Source: Gambelia wislizenii
Taxonomy: Eukaryota; Chordata; Lepidosauria; Squamata; Crotaphytidae
Length of the DNA stretch: 64,000 nt
Assembly (NCBI GenBank): GCA_030847615.1
Contig: JAUMIR010000001.1
Span: 90,569,501 to 90,633,500 of the forward strand
Direction: 5' to 3'
Positions within the stretch are counted from its first letter, which is position 1; every line of letters begins with the position of its first letter. Positions 34,024 to 43,879 of this stretch are shown here, in pieces. The notes under the pieces are model-generated. The model was not told the origin of the DNA. It saw nothing but the letters and a program-made list of their open reading frames with translations, and did not search any database. The position numbers were made by a program, and so were the translations under genes.

Positions 34024-34093
34024 ATGGCGGCGCCCATGCCGCCATGCGCGCTCCGGGCCGGGGGGGACACCGGCCGCAAAAGCGGCCAGCCAG
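34024..34093 (+). promoter_or_regulatory. Putative outward first exon: ATG followed by splice donor in A1
   Basis: On the + strand, opposite to the Ngaro genes, CAACATGGCGGCGCCC is followed 70 nt later by CCAG|GTGAGT, a consensus splice donor (GT at 34094). The bidirectional CCAAT boxes lie just upstream. The ATG-to-donor span is open. It would send transcripts out of the element in the same direction as WDR27. Function is inference from signals only. Confidence 0.4.
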
Positions 34094-34112
34094 GTGAGTT
34101 CTGGTGGCCGGC

Positions 34113-34263
34113 TTCCCTCTGTTTAGTTCTCAAGAAGCTTTGGCACATACAGAAGCAGGGATGAATGCTTTCTGTATTTTGTTTTGACTTCATTATTCTT
34201 TATTTTCTTTATAATAAAAGCTATGAAAAGAATCTTAAGCTTTTATTAGAATTCTTTACCACA
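34113..34263 (+). mobile_element. Candidate LTR, downstream part (R/U5)
   Basis: Resumes the sequence interrupted by the Ngaro element: TTCCCTCTGTTTAG, AATAAA at 34213-34218 and a CCACA end near 34263. Together with 27101-27416 this would form one LTR with TATA and poly(A) signal at normal spacing. Confidence 0.4.
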
Positions 34264-34289
34264 GGTATGCAAGTTTTGCTCAAAGCCCA

Positions 34290-35590
34290 CGTTTTCGCTG
34301 CAAATATTGAAACAAACCTCACTGCTTGGCTAAGCAGAGAGGGAACGGACTTTGCATTCTCTGCAATATGTCCATCCCACTGTTCAACAGTCTCCTGTTT
34401 TGAGGTAGCCAGAGTAGTTTTGATGTTTGTGTCAGAGTCCCCTTGCCATGTGGTGCTGGGAGACTTCAACATTCATGCTGAAACTACCCTGCCAGGAATA
34501 GCTCAGGATTTCATGGCTTCCATGACTACCATGAGCCTGCATCAAGTAACATTTGGGCCCACTCATGCTGCTGGTCACATTGTGGATGTTGTTTTCTGTG
34601 CTGGATGGGGCGATGGTGATCTTGGTGTAGAGGAACTTTCTTTAGTTCCATTGTCATGTCTCTACCTGGTCAGATTTACACTCACTGGGACTCATAATCT
34701 TCGCAGGGTGGCAGACTGATTAGATGGTCTGCCCCAGGATCTGGATGCATTCCTGAGAGTGCTTGCAGATTTTCCTGTCATGTTGGCAGGTGATCCTGTC
34801 AAAACCATGGTGGACTTGTGGAATGGGTAAATGGCCAAGGCAGTGTATGCAATTGCTCGTGAACATCTCCTCTCATGGAGTGGAGACAAATCAGCCCCTT
34901 GGTCTTCCAGGGACTGCTGGTGAAGCAAATGAGATGGAGACTAAAGGACCATTGCCAGAAGACTCAGAATGAGTGACTGAACAGACTAGAATCTAGTTGA
35001 AGACCTACTGTGTGCCAGTGCAAGGCAGCCAAAAAATTATTCTTTTCTCTTACCGTTGCTTCTGCAAGGAGCCTTGGAGAAGAGGTATTTCAAGCAATCA
35101 GAGGTCTATTACTTTCTGGCCACCAAGAAGATAATGCAGACTACTTGACAGCCTGCTGTAAAGATTTCACAGATGAAATCTCTCAGATCCATTTCATCTT
35201 AGATGTCAAAGTTGATACTGCCCTGGATAATAATAGTTTATTTTTAATTTGTACAGCCTGAGTATGTGGATAGCCTCTTTGGTGAAGTGAGTCCCACCAT
35301 ATGTCCACTAGACCTTGCCTTGCTTGGCTCATTAAAAGAGCCAGAGGGGAATGGACAATGGGTGTAGTCACTGCCTCCTTACAACAAGGCAGGGTTCCAA
35401 CATGCCTAAAGGAAGCATCCCTAAAGGAGGCAGTTGTAAGGCTTCTGTTGAAAAAGACTTCCCTGGATCTCCCCACAATTGGTGACTATCAGCCAGAGTC
35501 CAGCATTCCATGGGATTCTTCTAGGTTGGCTTGCAGGGGTTGTGACTCTTGACCTTCCTAGAGGGGCAAGCCCAGAAGGTGGTGCTGTGG
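34290..35590 (+). pseudogene. Old L2 LINE fragment (endonuclease to early RT)
   Basis: Decayed L2-type ORF2. The endonuclease end is visible near 34440-34600 (VVLGDFNIHAE, then GPTHAAGHIVDVVF, the usual GDFN and SDH-region pattern). The linker to RT follows (LIKRARGEWTMGVVTASLQQGRVP, LKEAVVRLLLKK near 35325-35470). Several stops and frame changes break it. The RT palm is missing beyond about 35590. Confidence 0.7.
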
Positions 35591-35599
35591 TTGCTGTCC

Positions 35600-35905
35600 T
35601 GCAAAGAAAAATAATATTCCTGCATAGAAGTACTGTATTGTTTTCCATGCAGAAAAGTCCATTTCCTATACAGAAAATGCTATTTTCTGTGCAAATCACC
35701 CACATGCAAATTTTGTGCAGAATAAGTACTAAGTACAGCATTTTCTGTGCCGGAAACAGTTGTTGTTTTTCTGCACAGAAAACAATATTTCTGCATAGAA
35801 ATAGCATTTTTTGTTGTTTAGAAAACACTTTTTCCTATACAGCAATTGCTCTTTACTACATAAAACAACCATATGCAAATTTTGCACAGAATGAGACTTG
35901 AAGTG
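35600..35905. repeat. Degenerate dispersed-motif repeat (TGCACAGAAAA family)
   Basis: About ten variants of 'TTTCTGCACAGAAAA' or its inverse occur in 300 bp, for example CCATGCAGAAAAG, TTTTCTGTGCAAATC, CTGCACAGAAAAC and GCATAGAAATAGC. Each motif is itself near-palindromic. A CATATGCAAATTTTG phrase also recurs (about 35702 and 35871). Confidence 0.6.
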
Positions 35906-36089
35906 CAAAAAATCTTGTCAGTCCAGGATTCTTTTCTTCAGGATTTCTTAATGCTCATAAAATGTGTGGGGTTTTTTTGACCATTTTTCAAATATTTTCA
36001 ATTTTTTCCCATCCCTAACCCATACCTCATTCTGCTTTGTTATCTGCCAGTGCAATTTTTCCAGCTTTAAGCCTACTTTAATGGCACTG

Positions 36090-36242
36090 TATGATCTATC
36101 CCCTCTCAGCCATGGAAATCCACTGGGTGACCTTGGACAAGTCAAACTGTCTCAGCCTCCAATGAATGCAGTGGCAAACCCCCTCTGAACACCTTGGGGG
36201 TCACCATAAGTCAGGAATGACCTGAAGATACACAACAACAAT
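36090..36242 (+). mobile_element. SINE B, 3' part
   Basis: CAGCCATGGAAATCCACTGG, GACCTTGGACAAGTC, GGGGTCACCATAAGTC and ACACAACAACAA. This is the body and tail of a tRNA-headed squamate SINE that also occurs at 50047-50275, 53641-53890 and 56704-56861. Confidence 0.75.
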
Positions 36243-36369
36243 GATCAATACTAACTTATTCCAACATCTGGTCTTGGATATTAATGAGGACTAAGTCCAG
36301 AACCCCTTTTATTCTGTCAATTGCTATAAGACAATCATTTAGGGTGTTTAGAATGTTCTCCTCAGCTAT

Positions 36370-36600
36370 GCATTATCATGCATCGAAGAAAGGAAGTAGA
36401 TAAAGAGATGCACTGTCCCTCTAGCATTAGAACTTGGAATCATGTAATCAAATTGATTGGTGGAGATGATTTATGGAATATACTGCCACATAATGTAGTA
36501 ACATCAATCTTGATGGTTTAAAAAGAATTCATTTTTTAAAGGAGAGGCTACCAGTCATGAGGGCAATATGCTACCTCCACTGTTCAAAATGACATGATAA
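36370..36600 (+). mobile_element. Decayed CR1-type LINE 3' end
   Basis: A frame reads LWNILPHNVVTS near 36470-36510, matching the 'LWN-LP-VV' end of CR1-type ORF2, followed by CATGAGGGCAATATGCTACCTCC, a 3' UTR phrase common in reptiles. Confidence 0.4.
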
Positions 36601-36604
36601 CATA

Positions 36605-36839
36605 CAGCCAGCCTTCTGTATCCATGGATTCTGCACCCATGGATTCAACCATCCATGGCTTGAAAATACCCCCCCCCCCAATAGTAATTCAAAAAGCAAA
36701 CCTTGATTTTGCCATTTTATATAAGGGACACCATTTTACTATGCCATTGTACATAATGGGACTTAAGCATCCATGGATTTTGGTATCCATTGGGGGGGGG
36801 TCCTTGAACCAAACCCCAGCAGGTACCAAGGGCCCACTG
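36605..36839. mobile_element. Tigger/MER2-like MITE, copy 1
   Basis: 235 bp, starting CAGCCAGCCTTCTGTATCCATGG and ending ...ACCAAGGGCCCACTG, flanked by TA on both sides, the usual mariner/pogo target. Internal CATGGATT/ATCCATGG inverted motifs. Confidence 0.75.
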
Positions 36840-36849
36840 TATTAGATAG

Positions 36850-37735
36850 GAAAGCAGAGGGCCTCAGTCCAGTATCACACTGCCACTACAGCACCAGTGC
36901 AACAAAATGGGGGGGGGGTAGGGGTAAAGTATGGGGGTGGGGGAATGATTGGTGCCCATATCCATGGAATTCCATTGTCCCACCAGCTACAATCCAGCCT
37001 TGGATACTGCCCAGCATTTCTAAGCTCCTGATTATTTTATATTTATATAGTTTGTGAGCCCAGTCATGCACACACATACGTATAGACATACATTGCATGC
37101 AGTATCTTACCTTGAAAACAAACATCAGGAAGCAGTTTTCTGTGCAAATCTTATAAAAATGAAATCATTCAGCTTGAAAGCATTGGTGTCAAACCTTGCT
37201 GAGTCTTTCCAAAAAACAATTTGGAGGGCTGTTTTTCCCTAAAGATAGATTGTATGTTGATTGGAGAGAATGGGCTCATAAAATTATTGAAATGTTGTGC
37301 TTTGTTTTCTGCCAGATGTTCTAGGTTTTTATGACATCTTTAACATAATAGCAGATGAAAGGCATGGGGAATTTAAAGACTGTATATTATTTTCTAAAAG
37401 ACCCAGGGCTCATAAGTGAAAATGAACAAAAGTCTTCATGCTTGTGCAGATTTTAAAAGATAAATTTTAGAAATATCATTCATACTATATCTGAAAACTG
37501 CTAATGCAAAGGTAAGATTGCTGTAAATTTCAGTTACTAAATGTGTTTTTCACAAATATCTTTGTGTGTTTGTCCAAAGTGCCACAATTGGCAATGTTTC
37601 TGGTCTATAAATTTTGTATGTCCCCCTTTCTTCAAGAAGCACATAACACCATTTAATCTGTGTGGCAATGCTGTGAAGTAGGTCAGGATGAAAAATGTCT
37701 AAAGCTATCTAGTGAGCTTCATAGGCAGTACATTT
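36850..37735. other. Intron, mostly unassigned
   Basis: Nothing certain. A SINE-like scrap may lie at 37660-37725 (GCAATGCTGTGAAGTAGGTCAGGATGA). Confidence 0.45.
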
Positions 37736-37739
37736 AATC

Positions 37740-39210
37740 TTCATTTCTCACTTTATTTAATATCCTACCTATTTTCCAGCATGGGACCCAAGGCAGCTTA
37801 CATCAAAGATTAAAATAGAATACCACTGAAATAAATCATAATAGTAGATAAATAAATAAATAAATATACAACCACAGCCAGTATTCTACACCAGATACTT
37901 TGTTAAAAATACTTGACTAAGTAACATCTCCTGGCCAAACCTACCCCCTCCCCCACAGCCTGATGGAAACATTGTTCTGCCATGCTCTCTGATTGCCAGC
38001 AGAATGGACCTCCTTCTCCTCATGAAGCTGATGCTCAAATAAAGCGTATTTGGGGAGAAAAATTACAATTGTGACAATAATGACTATGAATATGGAACAG
38101 TTATGATGAGTAAATCTAGGCCTGGTGGTGCAGTGGTTAAATCCCAGTACTGCAAGCCACCACGTTGCAAGTTCTATTCCAGCGGGCTCCAAGGGTCACT
38201 CAGCCTTCCATCCTTTCGTAGGTTGGTAAAATGAGTACCCAGCTTGTGGGGGCAGTTAGCTAACACACATTGGAAACTGTTAAATGCAGTGTAGATGTGT
38301 AAATTGCTATTGCTTAAAACAATTTGTAAGCCACTCTAATAGCCTTGTGGCTGAAGAGTGGGGTATAAATAACTAAATAAATAAATAAAAAAGTCAACTG
38401 TTCCATATTTACTATTGCTACTTAGTCACAATTGTGACAGTATTGCCACTAGGTATCTGATATAGTAGCATACTGGCCAATTAAATTAGTTATATTAAAA
38501 ATGTCTCTAAATTAAAACAGTTTAAAAGCATTTAAGCATAGCAGATGTAAAAAAGCCTAATACTGCCCATAAAAATCCCTTCCTTAAGAACCAGTTAATG
38601 GCCAAAAGCATGTCTAAATAAAAGGATATTTGCCTGCTGGTGGGAGGAGACCAGAGGGGGAGACAGCCTAGCTTCCTGTGGGAGGGAGTGAAGAGTCACA
38701 GCAAAGGTCCTCTTGCATGTCCTCACCAGACATGCCTATGACTGTGGCGAGACTGAAAGATTTCCCCAAAGGATCTCATAACTCCAGGAGGGTTATATGG
38801 GGAGATATGACCTTTGAAATGGTCTGGACCCAAGTTGTGCTCTGCTTCATGGGTCATGGCCATCCATTTCAGTTTTGCTTGAAAATGGACCAATAGCCAA
38901 TGGAGGTGTTCGCTGTAACCAGTTTCCAGCAACAGTTTGGTCACAGCATTTTAAATCTTTAGGACTTTCCACAGACTTTCCAAAAGTGGCCACACAAGAA
39001 GTATTTTACAGTAATATAAATTGGATGTAATCAAGGTGTGGGCTGCCATGGCAAGATCAGACACCTCCAGGAATGGACACATCTGGCATGCTAGTTTAAC
39101 TGTAAATTCTTTAAATGTGCAAATGCAAATACAACCAAACTCTAGACAACCACAGCTGGGAAATATAGGGTCCTCAAGAAGTTGTTGGACTATAACTTCC
39201 ATAAGTCTTC
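37740..39210 (-). pseudogene. Old L2-like LINE (thumb, C-term, 3' tail), interrupted by a SINE
   Basis: The minus strand carries RT thumb fragments (PFLEVSDLAMAAHTLITSN near 39090; YSEHLHWLLVHFQAKLKW near 38900; GPDHFKGHISPYNPPGVMRS near 38800) and a 3' tail (37745-37865; the + strand has CCCAAGGCAGCTTACATC and AAATAAATAAATAAA). Frames are broken throughout. SINE A (38118-38398) separates the coding part from the tail. Confidence 0.6.
38118..38398 (+). mobile_element. SINE A, full-length tRNA-headed copy
   Basis: The head has a box A-like GGTGCAGTGGTTAA (38127-38140) and a box B-like AAGTTCTATTCC (38169-38180), as in Pol III SINEs. The unique body contains GTAAAATGAGTACCCAGC. The 3' end (TTGTAAGCCACTCTAATAGCC...GGGTATAAATAA) resembles L2/CR1-type LINE tails, which would explain mobilisation. 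Ends in (TAAA)n. Confidence 0.8.
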
Positions 39211-39214
39211 ACCA

Positions 39215-39928
39215 CTGGCTATCTTTGCTAGAGCTGATGGAATTTTCAGACTAACCACATCTGGAAACCTTTCTGTCCCCCACATAGCATTATCACCTTG
39301 CAATATTGCCTTGATATTGCAAAAACACATGTTTGTTGTTGGTTTTAATATTAAGAAAGCAACAGTTTCAAATGTCACTTATTTAAAAAACCAAACATGT
39401 TTGCATTTTATGATATCGTGTACAAGTCACACACTTTCAGCTCTTAGAAAATCCTGTGATAGGTTCGCCTAAGGCACAGAACAACACCATATTCTCTCTC
39501 ACACATGGCCTATCATGTCTATAACTTTGCCCCTGTTTTTCAATGGCAACATCTCATCTTTTCAAGTTTTGCTTCCTTTAATCAACTTTATGGTAGAAGA
39601 TCATACTGAAAAGATTTAAGACCCCTAAGCTGCTGATCTAATAGATAAAAGTTCAAGATTGTGTACATTCATCTATTCAGCAAGATTTTCCTGGGAGCAG
39701 GTTCCACTGAGCTTAAGAGGGCTTACTTTTGAATAGACATGAATAGGATTGCAGTGTTAATGCCGACTTATTTACGCTCAGGACAATCTGTATAAGAATG
39801 CAGCTTCAGTTTTTCATGTTTTATATCAGCAGCTTTAGGAGATTCAGCTCTCTAGTGATCTAGACTATCTCCAGATTGCCACATAGTCCTTATATTGTTT
39901 ATTCAATACAAGTGGCTACCTTAATTAT

Positions 39929-39930
<2 letters not shown>
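39215..39930. other. Intron; one common reptile repeat phrase
   Basis: At 39690-39760, GGTTCCACTGAGCTTAAGAGGG, CTTACTTTTGAATAGACATG and AATAGGATTGCAGTG match a dispersed phrase seen in many reptile genomes, class not recalled. A related inverted piece is near 51880-51940. Otherwise nothing seen. Confidence 0.4.

Positions 39931-39934
<4 letters not shown>

Positions 39935-40015
<81 letters not shown>
39935..40015. repeat. Compound (TC)n-(TA)n-(GA)n palindromic microsatellite
   Basis: About 19 TC, 12 TA and 10 GA units in a row, so the tract can fold on itself (TC with GA, TA in the centre). Confidence 0.95.
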
Positions 40016-40227
40016 CGCTTATATATGTTGCCGTTTTCAGTGTGCTGAATGCTGCTTAGGAAACTGATCAACCAATCAAAGCTCTGTTGGGCAGCCAATC
40101 AGTATACTTGGGGCAGGACCATGTGGAAGTTTCACTCCTTTCTAAACATGGTGGAGGCAGAGAGTGTGTGAGTAGCATGGGGGGGATGTGGGGTGTGTGT
40201 GTGTATAGCATGGTATGTGCCTGAGTG

Positions 40228-40512
40228 TGGGGGGCAGGGGTGAGCCTGGTGGGGGGAGGGGGTATGACCCTATCAGGGTGAGGGGTGCAATCTTGGCTGC
40301 AGGGGGCACAATCCTGGTGGTGGGGGTTGCGATCCTGGCAGGGGGAGGGGGCACAACCCTGACGGGGGAGGGGGTGTGATCCTGGTGGTGGAGGAGGGGG
40401 TGCCATCCTGGCAGGGGGAGGGGGCACAATCCTGGTGGGGGGAGGGCCCCCGACCCTGGCAGTGGGGGGTGCAATCCTGGCAGGGGGAGCGGAGCATGAT
40501 CCTGACGGAAGG
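40228..40512. repeat. G-rich minisatellite, about 30-bp units
   Basis: Roughly nine units of the form GGGGGCACAATCCTGGTGG or GGGAGGGGGTGTGATCCTG, alternating TGGTGG and GGCAGG ends. The minus-strand proline-rich frames (40068-40676 and others) are products of this repeat and are not credited as genes. Confidence 0.88.
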
Positions 40513-40519
40513 GCCGCAG

Positions 40520-42740
40520 GGGGAGTTTTAAGGTATATGTTACATCGGGTATAGTTAGTTATACAAATTGTACACAACTTGATTGTGAAGGGATATTCCA
40601 TTGACTCTTTCCCATTTTGTATGTTGTATATCACTACAAAAAATGTTTGTTCTGAGATTACATTCAGTTGTTGCATACTTTAACTGCATTGTAGGACACA
40701 AGCATCCACAAATGTGGATGCATTTAGAAAAAAAACCCTGCATTTTAGGATGAAAACATCCACTAGTGTAGAAGCAGCCCTAATGTCAGTAACTTCATAC
40801 ACCTTTTTTCTTTTTTCAAAAAGACACATTATTATTATTATTATTATTATTATTCCTTTTGATTTTGCATCATTGCAAACTGAGTGTATGTTCTCTGTGT
40901 TGTACACTGGAGACTGAGGTTAGAGTGTGCGTTCTGCTTATGACTAGGATTCCTGAATATTGATTACATATGGTCTTTTGGCAATATTTGGTAATATTGA
41001 TAATGAATGGTAATGAAGTTTCGTTCTTTGGCTGAATATCTGCCTTAAATGACTAATTCAACATTTACAGTTTAACAAGCATACCCTTACATTCCTTTTT
41101 GTTTCTGTTCTTCGCTTGGTGCCTTTTCTAACCATGAAAATGCCAGTGGTCTTTACTAGATGGCAATTGGGAGGTGGGCTGAGGAGTGCATTTTGGGTAT
41201 AATTTTAGCTATAGCTTGTCTCAGCCAATATTGGCCAATGTACTCATGGGAATTATATAATACTAATGTTTTCCTTCAGCAAAATCAAATTATTTTATAA
41301 AATGTCAAGGAAAATGTATGTACAGTAATTATAATTGCCAAGTTCTTGCTTTTTCACAAAACCTATAAATTTTTAGTCTTGCTTTTTCCTTCAAGACAAC
41401 ATACTGAATTTATTAATGTAAATGATCATTGTGTCAAAGTATGGCATGATAAACAATGTTATATTTCTTAAAATAAGTATTCTAACTGATGCTGGGCTCA
41501 AAATACGGGGGGGGGGGGTTTGAAAAAATTACAACCAGTTTTCTTTCCATTTCCTTGAAAAGGTTTGCAAAGCCCCCATCATCTATAGATTTTCCTTGGG
41601 TTTTTTTTCCGGGCTGTGAGTCCATGTTCTGGCCCAAGGAAAAATCTATGGATGCCAGCCGTGAAAGCCTTTGACTTCACCCCCATCATCTGCTAGTTCT
41701 TCTGATTTCCCTTTGCAGCCTACCCTACACAACTCACCATTGAAAAATAGGCAGGAATATCATGTGCCTTATGTTCCAGACATACAGACAGGGCGCTAGG
41801 TTTGAAACTACTCGTACATTCTGAGCATGCTTGGAACTTTCACTTCCTGCTAAATTCACCTTCTGAGGGCACTCCTGTAATGCTGCATTTTCTTACATAA
41901 AGGGTGTAGGTTAGAAGATGAAAAGACAGAGGGGGATTCAATCAAATTTCCCCACATATACCTTTGAAATCAATAGGACAGCCCTTGCAGGAAGAATAAC
42001 TATGGGTGAACAATGGTGATGTCCATTCCTCTAGCTCAAGATTACTATCTCTTGCATGTCTGAATTGGTAAAAATATTCATGCTTTCCTTTAAGTTGTAG
42101 TGGTGGGAATGCCTAATAATGTGTGTGGATGTCTCTTGATCTCCACCATAACTCCAAGACCATGAAACCTAAACAGAAGAAATGTGGCATGGATTCTAAG
42201 GAATACAAAGAGTTATTTGGTATGTTAATTAATTTGAATACATTTAAATCTAACTGTAGCATACACTACTGTCTTCAATCATTAGGTGGCACACTCCCCA
42301 AACCACAATATAAACATTCTTCATAACAACGGCTCCTATTAGAAGAAGGGATTCTACAAGAAGCCACCTTGCCAAAAAGCAATTAGCAAAAGCTTTAGCA
42401 AGAGTAACTGCTGAGATTACAGAACTTCAGACAAAGTAGGAAAGGCAGCATCCAGAGCAGCTAGGACTGCAAAGCAAGAACCTGCAAGAGGGGAGGCAAA
42501 CTGAGAAGCAATGGCTGCTTCCAAAATAAGTGAGATTCCAGAGTAACAACTTTAAATGCAGGAAACAGAATAGGAATGCCTGCATCGAGATCAACTGAGA
42601 CTCCAGAGTAGAAACATGCAAAACAAGAAGGAAAGAAGAATAGCAGTGGCTGACCTAGGGACCACTTCTGAAGGAATCAGCATCCTTCTACAATCCAGGC
42701 TTTGATTCTGATCCTTTTATTACAGTTGGCACAAATGGAA
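40520..42740. other. Intron with small repeats
   Basis: Contains (ATT)n at 40829-40855, a Penelope-like scrap at 41580-41690 (annotated separately) and imperfect direct repeats in 42440-42620 (GAGACTCCAGAGTA and GAGATTCCAGAGTA). No gene. Confidence 0.5.
41580..41690. mobile_element. Penelope-like segment with internal inverted repeat
   Basis: ATAGATTTTCCTTGGGTTTT...CCGGGCTGTGAGTCCATGTTCTGG is joined to CCCAAGGAAAAATCTATGG and GCCAGCCGTGAAAGCC. The first phrase and the third are inverted copies (ATAGATTTTCCTTGGG / CCCAAGGAAAAATCTAT). Related to 9235-9335. Confidence 0.5.
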
Positions 42741-42744
42741 ACTT

Positions 42745-43870
42745 TTTGCACCAATTTTCTTTTTTAAAAATATTTTTCATTTGAAGTTTTTCAAAATACA
42801 ATAAAAATTAATGATATTTGAGAAAGAAAAGGAAGAAAAATGAAGAAAGAAAAATAAGAAAAAGGTCAGAAAGAACAGTGGCTTCCAACTTTCTTCTCAG
42901 CGGTTATACATATAGCTCATATATTCATACCTCTCTCATTAAACTACATCATACACTTCTTTCAATATCCAGATCTTACTGATTATTAAAATTAAACATT
43001 ATCAAATCATTTTTTTCTGCAAAAAGTTCATAATGGGTTTCCATTCTTTTAAATCTCACCGATTTTTTTTCCTAATCAAAGTAAATAGTTTGTCAATTTC
43101 AGCTAGGTCAGTCAATTTGAACAACCATTTCTCCCTAGTAGGTAATATTGAATTCTTCCATCTTTGTATGTACATCAGTCTTGTTGCCATAGTCATGTAC
43201 CAAAGTAATCTCCTATGGCTCTTTTCCAGATGTTCATCCATAAGTCCCAAAATGAAAGTTCTGGGTTTTATTGAATATCAACCTTTAAGATCCTCGGCAT
43301 CAAAGTATTTATTTGACTCCAAAACTTTTGAGCCTTTTCACATGTTCACCACATATGGTAAAATGTCCCTTCATGTTGTTTTCATTTCCAACATACATTT
43401 GAAACAAGCTTATACATTCTTGACAATTTCTCAGGCATCATGTAGCAACAGTACATCATTTTCTAAAAAAAGTTCTCTTTAAGATTGTAACACAGTGTAA
43501 ATTTCAACCCCTTTGACCACATCCTTTCCCAATGACCCATCTGGATGTTATATCCAAAATTCTTAGGCCATTTTATCGTACAATTTTTCACTTGTTCTTC
43601 TCCATCTCAAATTTTAACAAAAGTTTATACATTTCACCAATCACATGTTTGTCATCTGTAAACAACTGCAATTCAAACTCCGATTAATTTTTGTTCAAAA
43701 CTACTGTATAACTCTTTTGTCCATCATATATCTTTCTCAAAAAGATCTTGGTACGTTAACCATTTTTCTTTAACTGTTGTTTCTTCTCTATAATAAGCTT
43801 CTTGTGCTGAGACCCATAAAGGGTTTATATCTATTCAATATTCTTAGTAAGGCATTTCTTGCACCAACTT
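42745..43870 (-). pseudogene. L1 LINE ORF2 3' end and UTR
   Basis: A minus-strand frame at 43056-43250 reads EKSHRRLLWYMTMATRLMYIQRWKNS, then EKWLFKLTDLAEIDKL. This is the standard C-terminus of L1 ORF2. Upstream fragments (43260-43700) show the Cys-poor connector in broken frames (FHMWWTC-type region damaged). The A-rich 3' UTR is at 42745-43030. Confidence 0.75.
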
Positions 43871-43879
43871 TGATGCAAT

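Larger units (their letters stand above)
27417..34112 (-). mobile_element. Ngaro-type tyrosine-recombinase retrotransposon, apparently intact
   Basis: Read on the minus strand the order is A1 (34114-33781), leader, Gag, RT/RNase H, tyrosine recombinase, B1 (28779-28309), A2 (28308-27976), an 88-bp spacer, then B2 (27887-27417). A1 matches A2 and B1 matches B2. This is the 'split direct repeat' layout of Ngaro and PAT elements. There is no LTR and no DDE integrase; the recombinase is thought to insert a circular DNA copy. No methyltransferase domain follows RNase H, which favours Ngaro over DIRS1/PAT. Three long frames are open and the repeats differ at about 1% of positions, so insertion was recent. 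GC content is much higher than in the flanks. Confidence 0.93.
33781..34114 (-). repeat. Ngaro split direct repeat A1 (5' end, promoter)
   Basis: This copy is at the element's 5' terminus. In minus orientation: YY1-like GCCGCCATGTTGG (34031-34019), hairpin (34014-33979), four CCAAT/ATTGG boxes (33962-33966, 33934-33938, 33909-33913, 33877-33881), a GC box (GGGAGGCGGGGC, 33874-33863) and a TATA-like TATTTATT (about 33834-33827). Transcription would then start near 33800. Confidence 0.92.

Noticed and set aside
38118..38185. A tRNA gene
   Set aside because: Box A- and B-like motifs are present but no cloverleaf or anticodon arm could be drawn, and the sequence continues into a SINE body with a second genomic copy.
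40068..40676. 202-codon proline-rich minus-strand ORF
   Set aside because: It is a translation of the G-rich minisatellite, open in more than one frame, with no start context or domain.
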